Shown piece after piece: positions 15,813-23,590 of a stretch of DNA of 27,643 nucleotides (position 1 is its first letter; every line of letters starts with the position of its first letter). Made by a program: the position numbers and the translations under genes. Source of the stretch: DASRCB01 sp035653295 (GTDB lineage Bacteria; Acidobacteriota; Terriglobia; Bryobacterales; Bryobacteraceae); NCBI GenBank assembly GCA_035653295.1, contig DASRCB010000027.1:1-27643 (forward strand), written 5' to 3'. The notes under the pieces are model-generated. The model did not search any database, was not told where the DNA came from, and saw only the letters and a list, made by a program, of their open reading frames with translations.

Positions 15813-16868
15813 TTACGCGGGCAGCGCCTCTACGACGCTGATCGGCGATTCCGTCGCATACACGCGCGCCAGCCGCAGCCCGGCGCCGGCCAACAGATCG
15901 CGGAACTCGGAGGCGCGCCGCTCCCTGCCCCCGGTCATCACGAGCATGTTTAAATCCATGAGCGGCCCGAGGTCCGCCTTGTTTTCCTCGGGCAGGACCA
16001 CCTCGAGCAGCAGCAGGCGCGATGTGGAAGACATGGCGCACCGCACGTTGCGGAGAATGCGGAGCGCTTCGGCGTCGGCCCAGTCGTGGATGATCCACTT
16101 GAGCGTGTAGAGATCGCCGCCTTCGGGAACGCACTCGAAGAAGTCGCCAGGGGCGAGGTCGATGCGTTCGCGGGCCGGATCCCCGGTGAGGACGGCGCGA
16201 GCTTCGTCGATGACCTGGGGCTGATCGAAGAGCGTGCCGCGGGCCGCTCGATTCTGTCCCAGGATGCCGGCCAGCAGTCGGCCCTGGCCGCCACCGACGT
16301 CGATAATGTGCCGGTACGGCGTGAAATCGTAAACGGCGGTGACGGCGCGGAGGACGACCTCGGTAAGGCGGGTCATGGAGTCGTTGAAGGTCGCTGCGAG
16401 GGCGGGGTTCCGGGCGAAGTATTGCCAGGGGTCCATACCGAAGGTGGAATGGAACGCCGGCTGGCCCGTCTTCACGCTGTCCAGCAGGTTGCCCCAGGAC
16501 TGATAATGTACGCGTCCGAGCTCAGAGATGGCGGCGGAACGCAGCGAGCCGGCTACATCGCTGCGAAGCACATCCGAAAGTGCGGTGGGTGCGAACATGC
16601 GACCGGGCATCTCGCGGACGACCCCGAAGGAAGCGAGCGCGCGCAGCAGCCTGTAGAGCGCATCGCTGTCGGTCGACGTCGCGGCAGCGAGGTCGGCCGC
16701 GCCCCGGGGACCGTCCGTGAGCAGGTCAGGAATGCCCAGAGTCGCCGCCACCTGAACGGCGCGCGACAGCCAGAATCCCGAGACGATCTGGAACATTTTC
16801 TGAGCGGCTTCGGCGCGCTCCTGGTCGGTGAAGTTCGAGTACGTTGTGAGTGCGGCAGCAGTTGCCAT
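15813..16868 (-). CDS. O-methyltransferase (Methyltransf_2 / acetylserotonin O-methyltransferase-like)
   Basis: A 351-residue protein. The N-terminal 100 residues are the winged-helix dimerisation domain (MFQIVSGFWLSRAVQVAATLGIPDLL, then LYRLLRALASFGVV). The SAM-binding motif is HIIDVGGGQGRLL, followed by the acidic FDQPQVIDEAR and the catalytic region LKWIIHDWADAEALRILRNVR, where the histidine of HDW is the expected general base. The family methylates hydroxyl groups on aromatic or polyketide metabolites. An AGGAGG ribosome binding site lies 5 bp upstream of the ATG. No other biosynthetic genes are adjacent except the CPBP protease, so the substrate is unknown. Confidence 0.9.
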   Translation of the reverse strand: MATAAALTTYSNFTDQERAEAAQKMFQIVSGFWLSRAVQVAATLGIPDLLTDGPRGAADLAAATSTDSDALYRLLRALASFGVVREMPGRMFAPTALSDVLRSDVAGSLRSAAISELGRVHYQSWGNLLDSVKTGQPAFHSTFGMDPWQYFARNPALAATFNDSMTRLTEVVLRAVTAVYDFTPYRHIIDVGGGQGRLLAGILGQNRAARGTLFDQPQVIDEARAVLTGDPARERIDLAPGDFFECVPEGGDLYTLKWIIHDWADAEALRILRNVRCAMSSTSRLLLLEVVLPEENKADLGPLMDLNMLVMTGGRERRASEFRDLLAGAGLRLARVYATESPISVVEALPA

Positions 16869-16985
16869 ATATCCTCCTGCAGAAGAACGCGGAAAGAGCA
16901 GGAGAAGCAGCTCACGGTTTGTTGGGCAGGGTCGCAGCCTGCGCGAGCTCTTGTGCGCGCCGGGACGGATCCGTTATCTCGATAC

Positions 16986-17909
16986 TCAGTGAGGCGAAGT
17001 CCACCCGGGCGGCGGAGCGAATTCGGCCCGAACGCTGGTCTTGTCGGCGGTCGGGAAATCCCGCGGGACCTTCTGGGTCACGTTACCGGTCGCGGCCCAC
17101 TCCGTGCCGCGCTGGAAGGTGGCGATGAAGCCCACGCCGCTCATGGCGGCGAGATCGTGCCCGAGAGTGGTGTGGAACACGCGGCCCTTGCCGTACGAGA
17201 TCACCATCAGAATGGGCTCATCGCGGCCGGTGCCCTTGTTGGCCGGATCGGAATGCGCTACCGCGAGAACGGTCATGTTCTCGCCGGGTCCGCGCAGCGT
17301 GGCGTAGAGCTCATCGGGCACGTGCATCCAGACCTTCGGCAGACCGCGGGTGATGGGGTGGTCGGTCACCACATCGGTGATGCGGAACGGGAGCCGCGCG
17401 CCATGGCTCCCGGCTGGGCCGGGTGAATTGTCGGACACCAGCTTGCCGTCGCGGTAATACCAATAGGGCCCCGATTTCTCGTTGCGCCCGCGCCAGCCGC
17501 CGATGCCGATCATCTCGTTATACGCCTTCCAGTTCGGGAATGCGTTATCGGCAGCATGAACGGAGACGAAACCGCCGCCGTTTCGGACGTACTCCTCGAA
17601 GGATGCCTTCAGGTCAGCGGGCCAGCGCTCGTCCGGCGCATCGTAGTTGCCCACCACAACCTGGTACTTCGACCAGTCCGGGTGGAACGCGCTGAAATCG
17701 CCGCCCGCGGGCGGGGCGGTCACGACATCGGTTTGAAAGATGCCGGCGTCATCGAGCATTCGCTTCAGGTAGGGGGTGGTCTGCTGCCAGGCATGGTAGG
17801 GACCGCCGGACTCCCCATCGAGAATCATGACTCGAATGGGCGCCTGTGCCCGGCCCGTCGTTCCGGCGAGGGCCAGGCCGATAAGAATTCCGAGCATCGC
17901 GTGTTTCAC
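16986..17909 (-). CDS. secreted ThuA-like domain protein
   Basis: A 307-residue protein from GTG 17909 (VKHAMLGILIGLALAGTTGRAQA), which gives a proper signal peptide; ATG 17897 would also work. The body is a ThuA-like glutamine-amidotransferase fold: IRVMILDGESGGPYHAW, KYQVVVGNYDAPD, YVRNGGGFVSVHAADNAFPNW, DVVTDHPITRGLPKVWMHVPDELYATLRG and a GKGRVFHTTLGHD motif near the end. ThuA-like proteins are linked to sugar utilisation or, in acidobacteria and Bacteroidetes, to exported sugar-handling enzymes; no catalytic reaction is established. It stands alone between the O-methyltransferase and a small divergent gene. Confidence 0.9.
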   Translation of the reverse strand: MKHAMLGILIGLALAGTTGRAQAPIRVMILDGESGGPYHAWQQTTPYLKRMLDDAGIFQTDVVTAPPAGGDFSAFHPDWSKYQVVVGNYDAPDERWPADLKASFEEYVRNGGGFVSVHAADNAFPNWKAYNEMIGIGGWRGRNEKSGPYWYYRDGKLVSDNSPGPAGSHGARLPFRITDVVTDHPITRGLPKVWMHVPDELYATLRGPGENMTVLAVAHSDPANKGTGRDEPILMVISYGKGRVFHTTLGHDLAAMSGVGFIATFQRGTEWAATGNVTQKVPRDFPTADKTSVRAEFAPPPGWTSPH

Positions 17910-18016
17910 GTTTCGATCATAGCCGAACGCCGTTTTACGGAAAGACGTCCAAACTTTAGTACTAAATGGATTCACGTACTCTGGCCTGATTCTAAGGTTT
18001 TCGCTACACTGCCTGC

Positions 18017-18202
18017 ATGCGGGACCGCACCCAATCGATGCCGGTGGCCCACGCAGAGGCGTGCGACGGCTGCCGCCGTGATTATCCGCCATCGCTGCTG
18101 ACGGCGGTAGGCAAGGGCGTGCTTCGGGTCTGCCCGAAATGTCTGCCGGAAGCTTTGGCCACGGTTCGGACGGAGCCCTGCAAGGCGGCCGCGACGGCCT
18201 GA
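18017..18202 (+). CDS. small four-cysteine (zinc-ribbon-like) protein
   Basis: A 61-residue frame starting MRDRTQSMPVAH, with two CxxC pairs: CDGC (residues 16-19) and CPKC (39-42), spaced as in a treble-clef or zinc-ribbon fold. It is divergent from the ThuA gene with 107 bp between them and ends 10 bp before the convergent alanine dehydrogenase stop. The paired CxxC spacing argues against a chance frame, but there is no strong ribosome binding site. It could bind zinc and contact nucleic acid or protein; no family is recognised. Confidence 0.5.
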   Translation: MRDRTQSMPVAHAEACDGCRRDYPPSLLTAVGKGVLRVCPKCLPEALATVRTEPCKAAATA

Positions 18203-18212
18203 GTTCAGCAAA

Positions 18213-19325
18213 TCAGAGGACTGCGGCGAGTTCTTTCCACTGCCGGCCCTGTGACTCCGCGACCGCGGGATAAGTGATGCTGCCCTCATACGTATTCACG
18301 CCTTCGCAGATCGCCTTGTTGTTCTCGCAGGCGCCTTCGAGCCCGCGGTTGGCCAGTTCCAGCAGATACGGGAGCGTGGCGTTGGTCAGGGCGAAGGTGG
18401 AGGTGTGGGGCACGGCCGCGGGCATGTTCGACACGCAGTAGTGCAGCACGTCGTCGACGAAGTAGACGGGATCGGTGTGAGTGGTAGGCCGCGACGTTTC
18501 GAAGCAGCCGCCCTGGTCGATGGAAACATCCACCATGACCGCGCCCTTCTTCATTGACGGCAGCATGTCGCGGCGCACCAGGCGCGGCGCGGAGGCGCCC
18601 GGGATCAGGACCGCGCCGACCACCAGATCGGCGTGGCGCAGCGACTCGCGAATGGTCAGCTGGTTGGAGGCGAGCGTGACCACCTGGCTGTTGTAAATGT
18701 CATCGAGCTCGCGCAGCCGGTTGAGGTTGCGGTCAATGATGGTGACGTGGGCTCCGAGGCCGAAGGCCATACGAGCGGCGTTATGGCCAACGATGCCGCC
18801 GCCGAGGATCACGACGTTGGCGGGCGCGACGCCGGGTACGCCGCCCAGCAGCACACCGCGTCCGCCGTTGGGCGCCTCCAGATACTGAGCGCCCACCTGA
18901 ACGGACATACGGCCAGCAACCTCGCTCATGGGCGTGAGCAGAGGGAGCGAGCCATCGTCCTCGCGGATGGTCTCGTAAGCCACCGAGTTGACGCGGGTGT
19001 CGACCAGCTTTTGGGTCAGCTCGGGAAGGGGCGCAAGGTGCAGGTATGTGAACAGGACCAGACCGGGCCGGAAGAACGCGTACTCCTGCGGCTGTGGCTC
19101 CTTCACCTTGACCACGATGTTAGCGGCGTTCCAGACGTCGGCGGCGGTGGCCACGACCTCGGCGCCGGCCTTCTGGAAATCGTCATCGGGAATGGAACTG
19201 CCGAGCCCGGCGGTGGACTGCACCAGCACTCGATGGCCGGCCTCGCGCAGCGCGGTTACGCTGCCGGGAACCAGGCCGACACGGGCTTCATGGTCTTTGA
19301 CTTCCTTCGGGACTCCGATAATCAT
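18213..19325 (-). CDS. ald: alanine dehydrogenase
   Basis: A 370-residue enzyme that interconverts L-alanine and pyruvate plus ammonia using NAD. The start ATG 19325 gives MIIGVPKEVKDHEARVGLVP, the standard N-terminus with the substrate-binding Arg15. Catalytic Lys75 (VKVKEPQ) and His96 (YLHLAPL) fall at the same numbers as in characterised alanine dehydrogenases. The NAD site is VVILGGGIVGHNAARMAFGLG, and the active-site acid lies in VDVSIDQGGCFETS. The length is normal. The gene overlaps the upstream peptidoglycan-binding protein gene by 38 bp, so translation is coupled; supply or recovery of alanine for cell-wall peptides would be a sensible link, though that is inference. Confidence 0.96.
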   Translation of the reverse strand: MIIGVPKEVKDHEARVGLVPGSVTALREAGHRVLVQSTAGLGSSIPDDDFQKAGAEVVATAADVWNAANIVVKVKEPQPQEYAFFRPGLVLFTYLHLAPLPELTQKLVDTRVNSVAYETIREDDGSLPLLTPMSEVAGRMSVQVGAQYLEAPNGGRGVLLGGVPGVAPANVVILGGGIVGHNAARMAFGLGAHVTIIDRNLNRLRELDDIYNSQVVTLASNQLTIRESLRHADLVVGAVLIPGASAPRLVRRDMLPSMKKGAVMVDVSIDQGGCFETSRPTTHTDPVYFVDDVLHYCVSNMPAAVPHTSTFALTNATLPYLLELANRGLEGACENNKAICEGVNTYEGSITYPAVAESQGRQWKELAAVL

Positions 19326-19770
19326 TGGGGGTGCTCCCTGGTGGAACGGTCTGCACCGGGCTGCCGGCCGGTGGCGTTGCTGCGGCGACGGGCTCATGTT
19401 TCGACCCGAGGCCCATCAGAATGAGAGATTTGGAGGTGAGCTTGCCGTCGCCGTCCAGGTTGTGGTCGTTCTGGAAGCGGCGCAGCGCGTCCACCGAATC
19501 GGCGTTCCATTCCCCGGTCACGGGGCCCTTGTAGTAGCCTTTATCGGCGAGCGCCTGCTGGATTTCCCGGTAGCGGTCGGGCGTGGGCGCCGCCTGATAC
19601 TGCGGGTGCGAATGGTGCGCGGTGGCGCGGCCGCGGCGGCTCCGGGCGGAGGAATGCCCCGCTTTGGAGGACGTCCTGTGGTTTTTGGAAGTGGCCGTGG
19701 TCTTGTGCCGTGAAGAGCCAAAGCCCGGGAGGGACAGGCACAGGACCGCCAGCGGGACGGCGAATCTCAT
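19288..19770 (-). CDS. exported peptidoglycan-binding domain protein
   Basis: A 160-residue protein with a signal peptide (MRFAVPLAVLCLSLPGFG) from ATG 19770; TTG 19776 two codons earlier is possible. A basic, serine- and histidine-rich linker follows. Residues about 64-125 are a PG_binding_1 domain (YREIQQALADKGYYKGPVTGEWNADSVDALRRFQ). The tail is proline-rich (AAATPPAGSPVQTVPPG). The protein probably attaches to the cell wall in the periplasm. It has no visible catalytic domain. Its 3' end overlaps ald by 38 bp. Confidence 0.85.
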   Translation of the reverse strand: MRFAVPLAVLCLSLPGFGSSRHKTTATSKNHRTSSKAGHSSARSRRGRATAHHSHPQYQAAPTPDRYREIQQALADKGYYKGPVTGEWNADSVDALRRFQNDHNLDGDGKLTSKSLILMGLGSKHEPVAAATPPAGSPVQTVPPGSTPNDYRSPEGSQRP

Positions 19771-19824
19771 TTCCAAAAACTGATTCTATCAGCCGGTGCG
19801 GCGAGGCCGAATCCAGCGGCCCGG

Positions 19825-19833
19825 TGCTATCAT
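19825..19833 (+). promoter_or_regulatory. candidate extended -10 promoter of tmRNA
   Basis: TGCTATCAT matches an extended -10 element (TGn followed by TATAAT with one mismatch). A start near 19840 would leave an 18-nt leader to be removed by RNase P before the mature 5' end at 19858. No -35 box is evident, which is usual for extended -10 promoters. Confidence 0.45.
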
Positions 19834-19857
19834 CTAAGTGGTTGAATCTCCTTATAA

Positions 19858-20211
<354 letters not shown>

Positions 20212-20227
20212 ACCGACCGCAGGCGAC

Positions 20228-20749
20228 ATGAGCACGACGACGCTTCTCACCTTCGCCGAATTCGAAAACATGCCTGAGAAGCCCGGCAAGCAGGAACTCA
20301 TCGCCGGTGAAGTGATCGAGATGCCCCCACCAGACATAAGCCATACATTGACCACAGAGGCGGTGGTGGACTTGTTACGAGGGGTTCTTGGCAAGGCGAG
20401 AGTTCATATGGAGGCTGGCTTTCTGCTTGCTGGGACGAACTGGGTACAACCAGATGCGGCAGTGCTTTGGCCAGACCAACCGCGCACCCGGAAATACTGG
20501 ACGGGGTCGCCAATGGCCGCCATTGAGGTCTTGTCAGAACACAAGTCGGCGCAGTACGTGCAGGACAAGTTGGAGCTGTACTTCAATCACGGAGCGCGGG
20601 AAGTCTGGGTGGTATCGCGCAAGCGGATGAGCATTACGGTTTACCGGCGCGGCGAGGATGGCGCAACCAGCGGGACGCGCGTCACCGATGAGTACACGCC
20701 GGAATGGCTGGGGGTCGCTGTGAAACCCGCCGAGCTGATTACTCCCTGA
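20228..20749 (+). CDS. Uma2-family (DUF820) endonuclease-like protein
   Basis: A 173-residue protein from ATG 20228, only 16 bp after the tmRNA CCA. It shows the Uma2 restriction-endonuclease-like core: KQELIAGEVIEMPPPDISH, VQPDAAVLWPD, MAAIEVLSEHKSAQYVQDKLELYFNHGAREVWVVS, with the PD...EVLS...K residues expected of the nuclease active site. Biological roles of the family are not established. The codon usage is visibly less GC-rich than in neighbouring genes, which, with the position beside tmRNA, a common integration site, suggests horizontal arrival. The last 11 bp overlap the convergent thioredoxin-like gene. Confidence 0.88.
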   Translation: MSTTTLLTFAEFENMPEKPGKQELIAGEVIEMPPPDISHTLTTEAVVDLLRGVLGKARVHMEAGFLLAGTNWVQPDAAVLWPDQPRTRKYWTGSPMAAIEVLSEHKSAQYVQDKLELYFNHGAREVWVVSRKRMSITVYRRGEDGATSGTRVTDEYTPEWLGVAVKPAELITP

Positions 20750-21425
20750 GCAGCGCTTCGAGCTCCGCCCGGAGTTCCTCTTTTTCCGCCAAACCAACGT
20801 GCTTTGCCGCGATGCGGCCGGAGCGGTCGATCAGCATGGTCTGCGGCAGCGACTCGACCCCGCCATAGTGCGCCGCCATTTTGTCGTTGCCCACCATGAT
20901 CCGGTAATTCACGTTCTTTGCGTGGATCCAGGGGCGGACGGCGGTCCAGCCGTCATCATCGAAAGATACGCCCAGCGGGACCAGGCCTTTCCCGCCATAG
21001 GTCTGCTGGAACTCGATGAACCACGGGATTTCGATCTGGCATCCGTGGCACCACGTGGCCCAGAAGTCGAGCAGCACGACTTTGCCGCGAAAGCCGGACA
21101 GGCGCACCGGCTGGCCGGTGGTATCGGCGAGGGTGAAGTCGGGCGCCGGAGCACGGTCTTTCACAGGCGTGAGATGAGCCGGGGCGGCGGAGAGACCCTG
21201 GAGCAGAGCCACCGAACAGTCGAGGCAGCGGTGCGCGAACTCGCGGGGCTGGGGCATGGCCATGGCCGCGGCCACTGTCGCGGTTGCAGCGACAGTCCAT
21301 GTCCACCGCGCTTTCGGCCGGCTGCGCTGGCGCCGGCGCAAACGCTCGATCGCTTCCTCGACATTCGGCTGCCATTCCTCATCGCTGCGAAGAGCGGCAA
21401 TCAGCTGCTCAGTATTCGTCGCCAT
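20739..21425 (-). CDS. membrane-anchored TlpA-like thioredoxin protein with anti-sigma-like N-terminus
   Basis: A 228-residue protein. Residues 1-40 are charged and helical (LIAALRSDEEWQPNVEEAIERLRRRQ), resembling the cytoplasmic part of anti-sigma factors. One membrane helix spans about 42-58. Outside lies a CxxC pair (C67, C70 in HRCLDC) and a TlpA/ResA-type thioredoxin domain with active site WCHGC at 125-129, preceded by VVLLDFWAT, and the cis-Pro region ESLPQTMLID. Such domains reduce or carry disulfides in the periplasm. The gene overlaps the ECF sigma factor gene by 17 bp, as sigma and anti-sigma genes usually do, so it may bind that sigma factor and control it by redox state. The fold is clear; the regulatory role is inference. 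Confidence 0.88.
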   Translation of the reverse strand: MATNTEQLIAALRSDEEWQPNVEEAIERLRRRQRSRPKARWTWTVAATATVAAAMAMPQPREFAHRCLDCSVALLQGLSAAPAHLTPVKDRAPAPDFTLADTTGQPVRLSGFRGKVVLLDFWATWCHGCQIEIPWFIEFQQTYGGKGLVPLGVSFDDDGWTAVRPWIHAKNVNYRIMVGNDKMAAHYGGVESLPQTMLIDRSGRIAAKHVGLAEKEELRAELEALLRE

Positions 21426-21948
21426 ATCTCCTCACAAATTCTTTTCGAAAGCTCTCCTCGGCCCGCGCCAGGAGCGTGCCGACAGAAGCCGCATTGAGTC
21501 CCAGAGCGGTCGCGACTTCGCTGTAGCTGAAGCCATTGGCGCGCAGCAGCAGCATTTCCGCCTGGCGGGTGGACAGGGACCGAAGCACATTGCGGACCTG
21601 CTCATTCCGCTCGCCGGCAGCGCGAACCTCTTCAGGACCGGGATGCCCGCGAAAAAACGTCAGCAGGCGCTCATACCGTGAGCGACGCGCTTCACGCCTG
21701 AGTTCGTCCAGGGCGATGCGAACAGCCGCGCGATAGAGCCATCCATCGATGGTATCGGGCGGCATCGGCCGGGCCCGCGACCATCGGAGGAAGACGTCGA
21801 CGGCCAGTTCTTCCGCGCAGGCCCGATCGCGGACAATTCCGGCAATCAGGCGGGCAATGGCGGCATAACGACTGCGAAACAGCCGTTCCAGGTCGAAGGG
21901 CGTCTCGCCGGCGCTCGCCTCCGCGACAGCTTCTCCCAGTCCGGTCAC
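21409..21948 (-). CDS. ECF-family RNA polymerase sigma factor
   Basis: A 179-residue sigma factor from GTG 21948. Region 2 covers about residues 18-85 (FDLERLFRSRYAAIARLIAGIV, then AEELAVDVFLRWSR and DGWLYRAAVRIALDELRR). Region 4 covers about 114-172 (RNVLRSLSTRQAEMLLLRANGFSYSEVATALGLNAASVGTLLARAEESFRKEF), with a typical helix-turn-helix. No extra C-terminal domain is present. It is co-translated with the TlpA-like membrane protein that follows. A promoter-like TGTCACA-16-CGTT just upstream could make it autoregulated with an almost leaderless message. Confidence 0.93.
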   Translation of the reverse strand: MTGLGEAVAEASAGETPFDLERLFRSRYAAIARLIAGIVRDRACAEELAVDVFLRWSRARPMPPDTIDGWLYRAAVRIALDELRREARRSRYERLLTFFRGHPGPEEVRAAGERNEQVRNVLRSLSTRQAEMLLLRANGFSYSEVATALGLNAASVGTLLARAEESFRKEFVRRYGDEY

Positions 21949-21956
21949 AGAACAAT

Positions 21957-21983
21957 AACGTCCAGCGGTACGATTTTGTGACA
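21957..21983 (-). promoter_or_regulatory. candidate ECF-type autoregulatory promoter
   Basis: On the minus strand TGTCACA (21983-21977) is followed after 16 nt by CGTT (21960-21957). This is close to known ECF promoters of the TGTCACA-N16-CGTC kind. A start site about 7 nt further on is at 21950, two bases from the GTG codon, so the mRNA would be nearly leaderless. The site lies in the short gap after the glycosyltransferase gene. Confidence 0.4.
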
Positions 21984-21984
21984 G

Positions 21985-23070
21985 CTACATCGCCTGACGC
22001 TGCAGATCGTCGTAAATTTCCGCCATGCGCCGGGCGGAGGCGGCCAGAGAAAAATTCCGGCAAACGAACTCCTGGCCGACTTTCGCCAGCCGCCGCCGCA
22101 GAGGCGCGTCTTCGAACAGGCGGCGGAGTTGGGCGGCCAGCGCCGCGGCATCTCCCGCCTCGAACAGCAGGCCTGTCTCCTCGCGCCGGATCAGCTCGGG
22201 ATTCCCGCCGACATTGGAGGCGATGCAAGCACAGCCGCAGGCCATGGCTTCCATCAGCGCGTTGGACAGCGCCTCCGTGCGCGAGGGCAGAACGAAGATA
22301 TCGATTGCACCGAGAACGCGCGGCACCTCCGCGGTGGCGGGCTGGAAGCACACTTGTCCGGCGATCCCGAGGTCGGCCGCGCGCTGCTGAAGGCCGGCGA
22401 GTTCCGTGCCGCTGCCGACAATACGAAGCCGCGCGCCGCGGCCCACGAGCGCGAACGCTTCGAGCAGCGTGTGCAGCGATTTTTCCGGCCGCAAGCCGCA
22501 GACCACTCCGACAGTGAGTTCTTCCTGGGGATGCCGCTCTGCGCGGAACGCCTCGAGGTCAATGCCGTTGTAACAGAGGTGGATTCGATCGCCCGGCACC
22601 TTGAAATCTTCCATGAGGTGGCGCCGCAGGAACTCGCAGTTGACCACGATGCCGGCGGCCATGCCATCGGTCTGCCGCAGCAGCCGCAGGTGCAATGGCG
22701 GCGTGAGATCGCGGTGCGCTCGCTGGCTCGAGACCGGCAGCGCGCTCGTAAAATAGCGGACCACCGGAATGGCGAAGACGTTCATCGGATAGTCGAAGCT
22801 GTGAACGATATCGATTTTGCGCTCGCGCACGTAGCGCGCCAGCCGCTGTGCGCCGCGGAGCGCCGCGGGTGATTTGAGCGAGTGGACGGGAAGATGGAGG
22901 ATGGGAACCCCGGCGCGGCGCAGTTCATCGGCGCGGAGCCCCTGCGGGACGAAAGCGCCGACGTGCGGTTCGAAACGGGTGCGGTCGAGTCCGCGCGCGA
23001 TCTCGGTCAGCTGCCGCTCGCTGCCACCCAGGTTGAGTTCGCCGGCCAGCAGCAGTACGCGTGTCGGCAT
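21985..23070 (-). CDS. glycosyltransferase family 4 protein
   Basis: A 361-residue GT-B fold enzyme. The N-terminal half begins VLLLAGELNLGGSERQLTEIARGL, the acceptor-side motif with the GGSE loop. The C-terminal nucleotide-sugar half shows VGVVCGLRPEKSLHTLLEAFA, LRIVGSGTE and the EX7E motif in SRTEALSNALMEAMACG followed by NVGGNPELI. The family makes glycosidic bonds on lipids, cell-surface glycans or secondary metabolites; the acceptor is unknown. It stands alone, divergent from the peroxiredoxin gene with only 37 bp between the two starts, which must contain or overlap both promoters. Confidence 0.93.
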   Translation of the reverse strand: MPTRVLLLAGELNLGGSERQLTEIARGLDRTRFEPHVGAFVPQGLRADELRRAGVPILHLPVHSLKSPAALRGAQRLARYVRERKIDIVHSFDYPMNVFAIPVVRYFTSALPVSSQRAHRDLTPPLHLRLLRQTDGMAAGIVVNCEFLRRHLMEDFKVPGDRIHLCYNGIDLEAFRAERHPQEELTVGVVCGLRPEKSLHTLLEAFALVGRGARLRIVGSGTELAGLQQRAADLGIAGQVCFQPATAEVPRVLGAIDIFVLPSRTEALSNALMEAMACGCACIASNVGGNPELIRREETGLLFEAGDAAALAAQLRRLFEDAPLRRRLAKVGQEFVCRNFSLAASARRMAEIYDDLQRQAM

Positions 23071-23107
23071 CCGTGTTCACATGGTTGCATAATCAGGTAG
23101 AACAGCT

Positions 23108-23587
23108 ATGTCATCCGATGGGCACGAGCTCCGCGCGGGCGATCCCGCTCCCGACGTCCAGGCCGAGGACGATCAGGGCAAACCGTTCCGCCTCTCCGAT
23201 CTGAGGGGCAAGAACGTGGTTGTCTTTTTTTATCCGAAGGCCAACACGCCCGGCTGAACGAAGGAAGCCTGCGAGTTCCGTGCGAACTCGGAGAAGTATC
23301 GCAAGGCCGATACGGTGATTGTGGGCGTCTCGCCGGACAAGGCGTCGACCCAGGCGAAATTCAAAAGCAAATTCGATCTCCCCTATACGCTGCTTGCCGA
23401 TACGGAACACAAGGTGGCAGAGGCATTCGGCGTGTGGAAGCAGAAGAGCTTCATGGGAAAGAAGTATATGGGTGTGGAGCGCAGCACCTTCATCATCGGC
23501 AAAGACGGGAAGATCGCGAAGACGTTCCCGAAGGTGAGCGTGAATGGACATGCCGAAGAGGTCTATGCCGCGCTCCAGGCGCTGTGA
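23108..23587 (+). CDS. BCP-type peroxiredoxin, predicted selenoprotein (Sec50 at in-frame TGA)
   Basis: Reading from ATG 23108 through an in-frame TGA at 23255-23257 gives 159 residues matching BCP/PrxQ peroxiredoxins along the whole length: GDPAPDVQAEDDQGKPF, VVVFFYPKANTPG, then the TGA, TKEACEFR, VIVGVSPD, YTLLADTEHKVAEAFGVW, GVERSTFIIGKDG. The TGA sits at codon 50, exactly the peroxidatic cysteine position (TPG-C-TKEACEF in ordinary members), and Cys55 is the resolving cysteine five residues later. A SECIS-like hairpin follows. The enzyme would reduce hydrogen peroxide and organic peroxides with thioredoxin. Without readthrough only a 49-residue stub or a start near 23315 would remain, both useless. 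No selenocysteine machinery genes are inside the window. Confidence 0.9.
23255..23293 (+). promoter_or_regulatory. candidate bacterial SECIS element with UGA selenocysteine codon
   Basis: After the TGA (23255-23257) comes a perfect 7-bp stem, CGAGTTC (23272-23278) with GAACTCG (23284-23290), capped by the 5-nt loop CGTGC whose second base is G. The stem extends by two further pairs past one G-G mismatch (23269-23270 with 23292-23293). The loop begins 21 nt after the TGA, inside the 16-37 nt window usual for bacterial SECIS, and a G in the first two loop bases is the usual SelB contact. Confidence 0.8.
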
Positions 23588-23590
23588 TCG

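Noticed and set aside
16086..17426. A 446-codon plus-strand open frame
   Set aside because: It runs antisense through parts of two well-supported genes (O-methyltransferase and ThuA-like protein) and the gap between them.
23315..23587. Short peroxiredoxin fragment starting after the TGA, that is, a pseudogene
   Set aside because: The homology continues in frame upstream of the TGA to a good start codon, only the catalytic codon is affected, and a SECIS-like hairpin follows.
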